From NCBI GenBank assembly GCA_014378125.1, contig JACMOG010000690.1:1-7896 (forward strand): a stretch of DNA of 7,896 nucleotides. Reading direction: 5' to 3'. The number at the start of each line of letters is the position of its first letter. The first letter of the stretch is position 1. Position numbers and translations under genes: made by a program. The notes below the pieces were generated by a model. The model was not told the DNA's origin, did no database searches, and was given only the letters and a program-made list of their open reading frames with translations. This document shows, piece after piece, positions 7,698 to 7,896 of the stretch. Origin of the DNA: Vitreoscilla sp. GTDB taxonomy: Bacteria > Pseudomonadota > Gammaproteobacteria > Burkholderiales > Burkholderiaceae.

Positions 7698-7896
7698 CCC
7701 TGGGGATGCTCGGTGGCGTCGCACGCCCCGCCGCTGCCCCGCGCCACGCCCGTCGCGATGCCCAGCACCCCGAGCAGTCCCGCCGGGGCCGCGGCGAGGC
7801 GGCCGTCGCGGTTGAGGCGCGTCAGCGGGCTGTCCTCGCGAAAGAGGCTCATCTGGGCCGCGATGCGCTGCAGCGCCGCCACGGCCGCATCGAGCG
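7698..7896 (-). pseudogene. inverted apbE fragment, truncated at both ends
   Basis: Read on the - strand from 7896, this encodes an ApbE segment: LDAAVAALQRIAAQMSLFRE, then SPLTRLNRDGRL, then LLGVLGIATGVARGSGGACDAT, ending near 7712. It overlaps the sense apbE copy in content (through LNRxG) and goes some 30 residues further into the family than that copy does. In the shared part it differs at three bases, giving Ala for Glu, Thr for Ser and Asp for Gly; the LNRDG reading here is closer to the usual ApbE. Beyond 7712 the frame runs into the antisense of the sense copy. It cannot be a working gene, and is most simply a fold-back join at a contig end. Confidence 0.8.
7801..7896 (-). repeat. right arm of the 96-bp inverted repeat
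   Basis: This is the reverse complement of 7602-7697 with three mismatches. Matching stops at 7800/7698, which bounds the spacer of 103 bp. The spacer itself reads as further ApbE sequence on the - strand down to about 7712. Confidence 0.95.

Noticed and set aside
7698..7896. Continuation of the sense apbE reading frame to the window end
   Set aside because: The frame stays open, but its translation is Arg/Gln-rich antisense of the inverted copy and not ApbE.

Overview
This is a GC-rich (visibly about 70 %) proteobacterial segment carrying a pyrroloquinoline quinone (PQQ) biosynthesis operon. The strong G/C third-position bias, the AcoR-type sigma-54 activator and the style of the PQQ proteins suggest a betaproteobacterium, probably Burkholderiales. 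That placement is inference. Every gene that can be supported reads on the + strand, apart from a short inverted apbE fragment at the right-hand end.

Layout. 1-813: the C-terminal part of a sigma-54-dependent activator (GAFTGA loop, Walker B, Fis-type HTH); its start lies off the window. 814-1040: a regulatory gap with two GGGTNAACCC palindromes, a longer inverted repeat and a consensus -24/-12 sigma-54 promoter. 1041-4271: pqqA, pqqB, pqqC, pqqD, pqqE. 4268-5239: a periplasmic YVTN beta-propeller protein of the type that accompanies PQQ-dependent alcohol oxidation. 5247 (or 5304)-7433: a NosR/NirI-type membrane flavin/iron-sulfur protein. From 7430: the start of an ApbE-type FMN transferase, interrupted after about 88 codons by an inverted copy of its own sequence that runs to the window end.

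How it fits together. The activator very likely drives one transcript from the sigma-54 promoter just upstream of pqqA. From pqqB to apbE the genes nearly all overlap by 4 bases (GTGA or ATGA), which implies translational coupling. PqqA is the peptide precursor. PqqE cross-links its Glu16 and Tyr20 with PqqD as chaperone, PqqB acts on an intermediate, and PqqC does the last oxidation. No pqqF/pqqG peptidase and no PQQ dehydrogenase lies in the window. The operon continues into periplasmic redox proteins: a beta-propeller, a membrane electron-transfer protein with a candidate flavinylation threonine (T183), and the enzyme type that attaches such FMN. I infer that these form an electron-transfer module serving PQQ-dependent oxidation.

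Three things most deserve a second look. In PqqE the third cysteine of the radical-SAM CX3CX2C motif is tyrosine (TAC at 3162-3164), one base from cysteine. A 44-base hairpin with REP-like ends sits over the start of the nosR-like gene. The last ~200 bases fold back on the apbE sequence as a 96-bp inverted repeat, which looks more like a chimeric contig end than biology.
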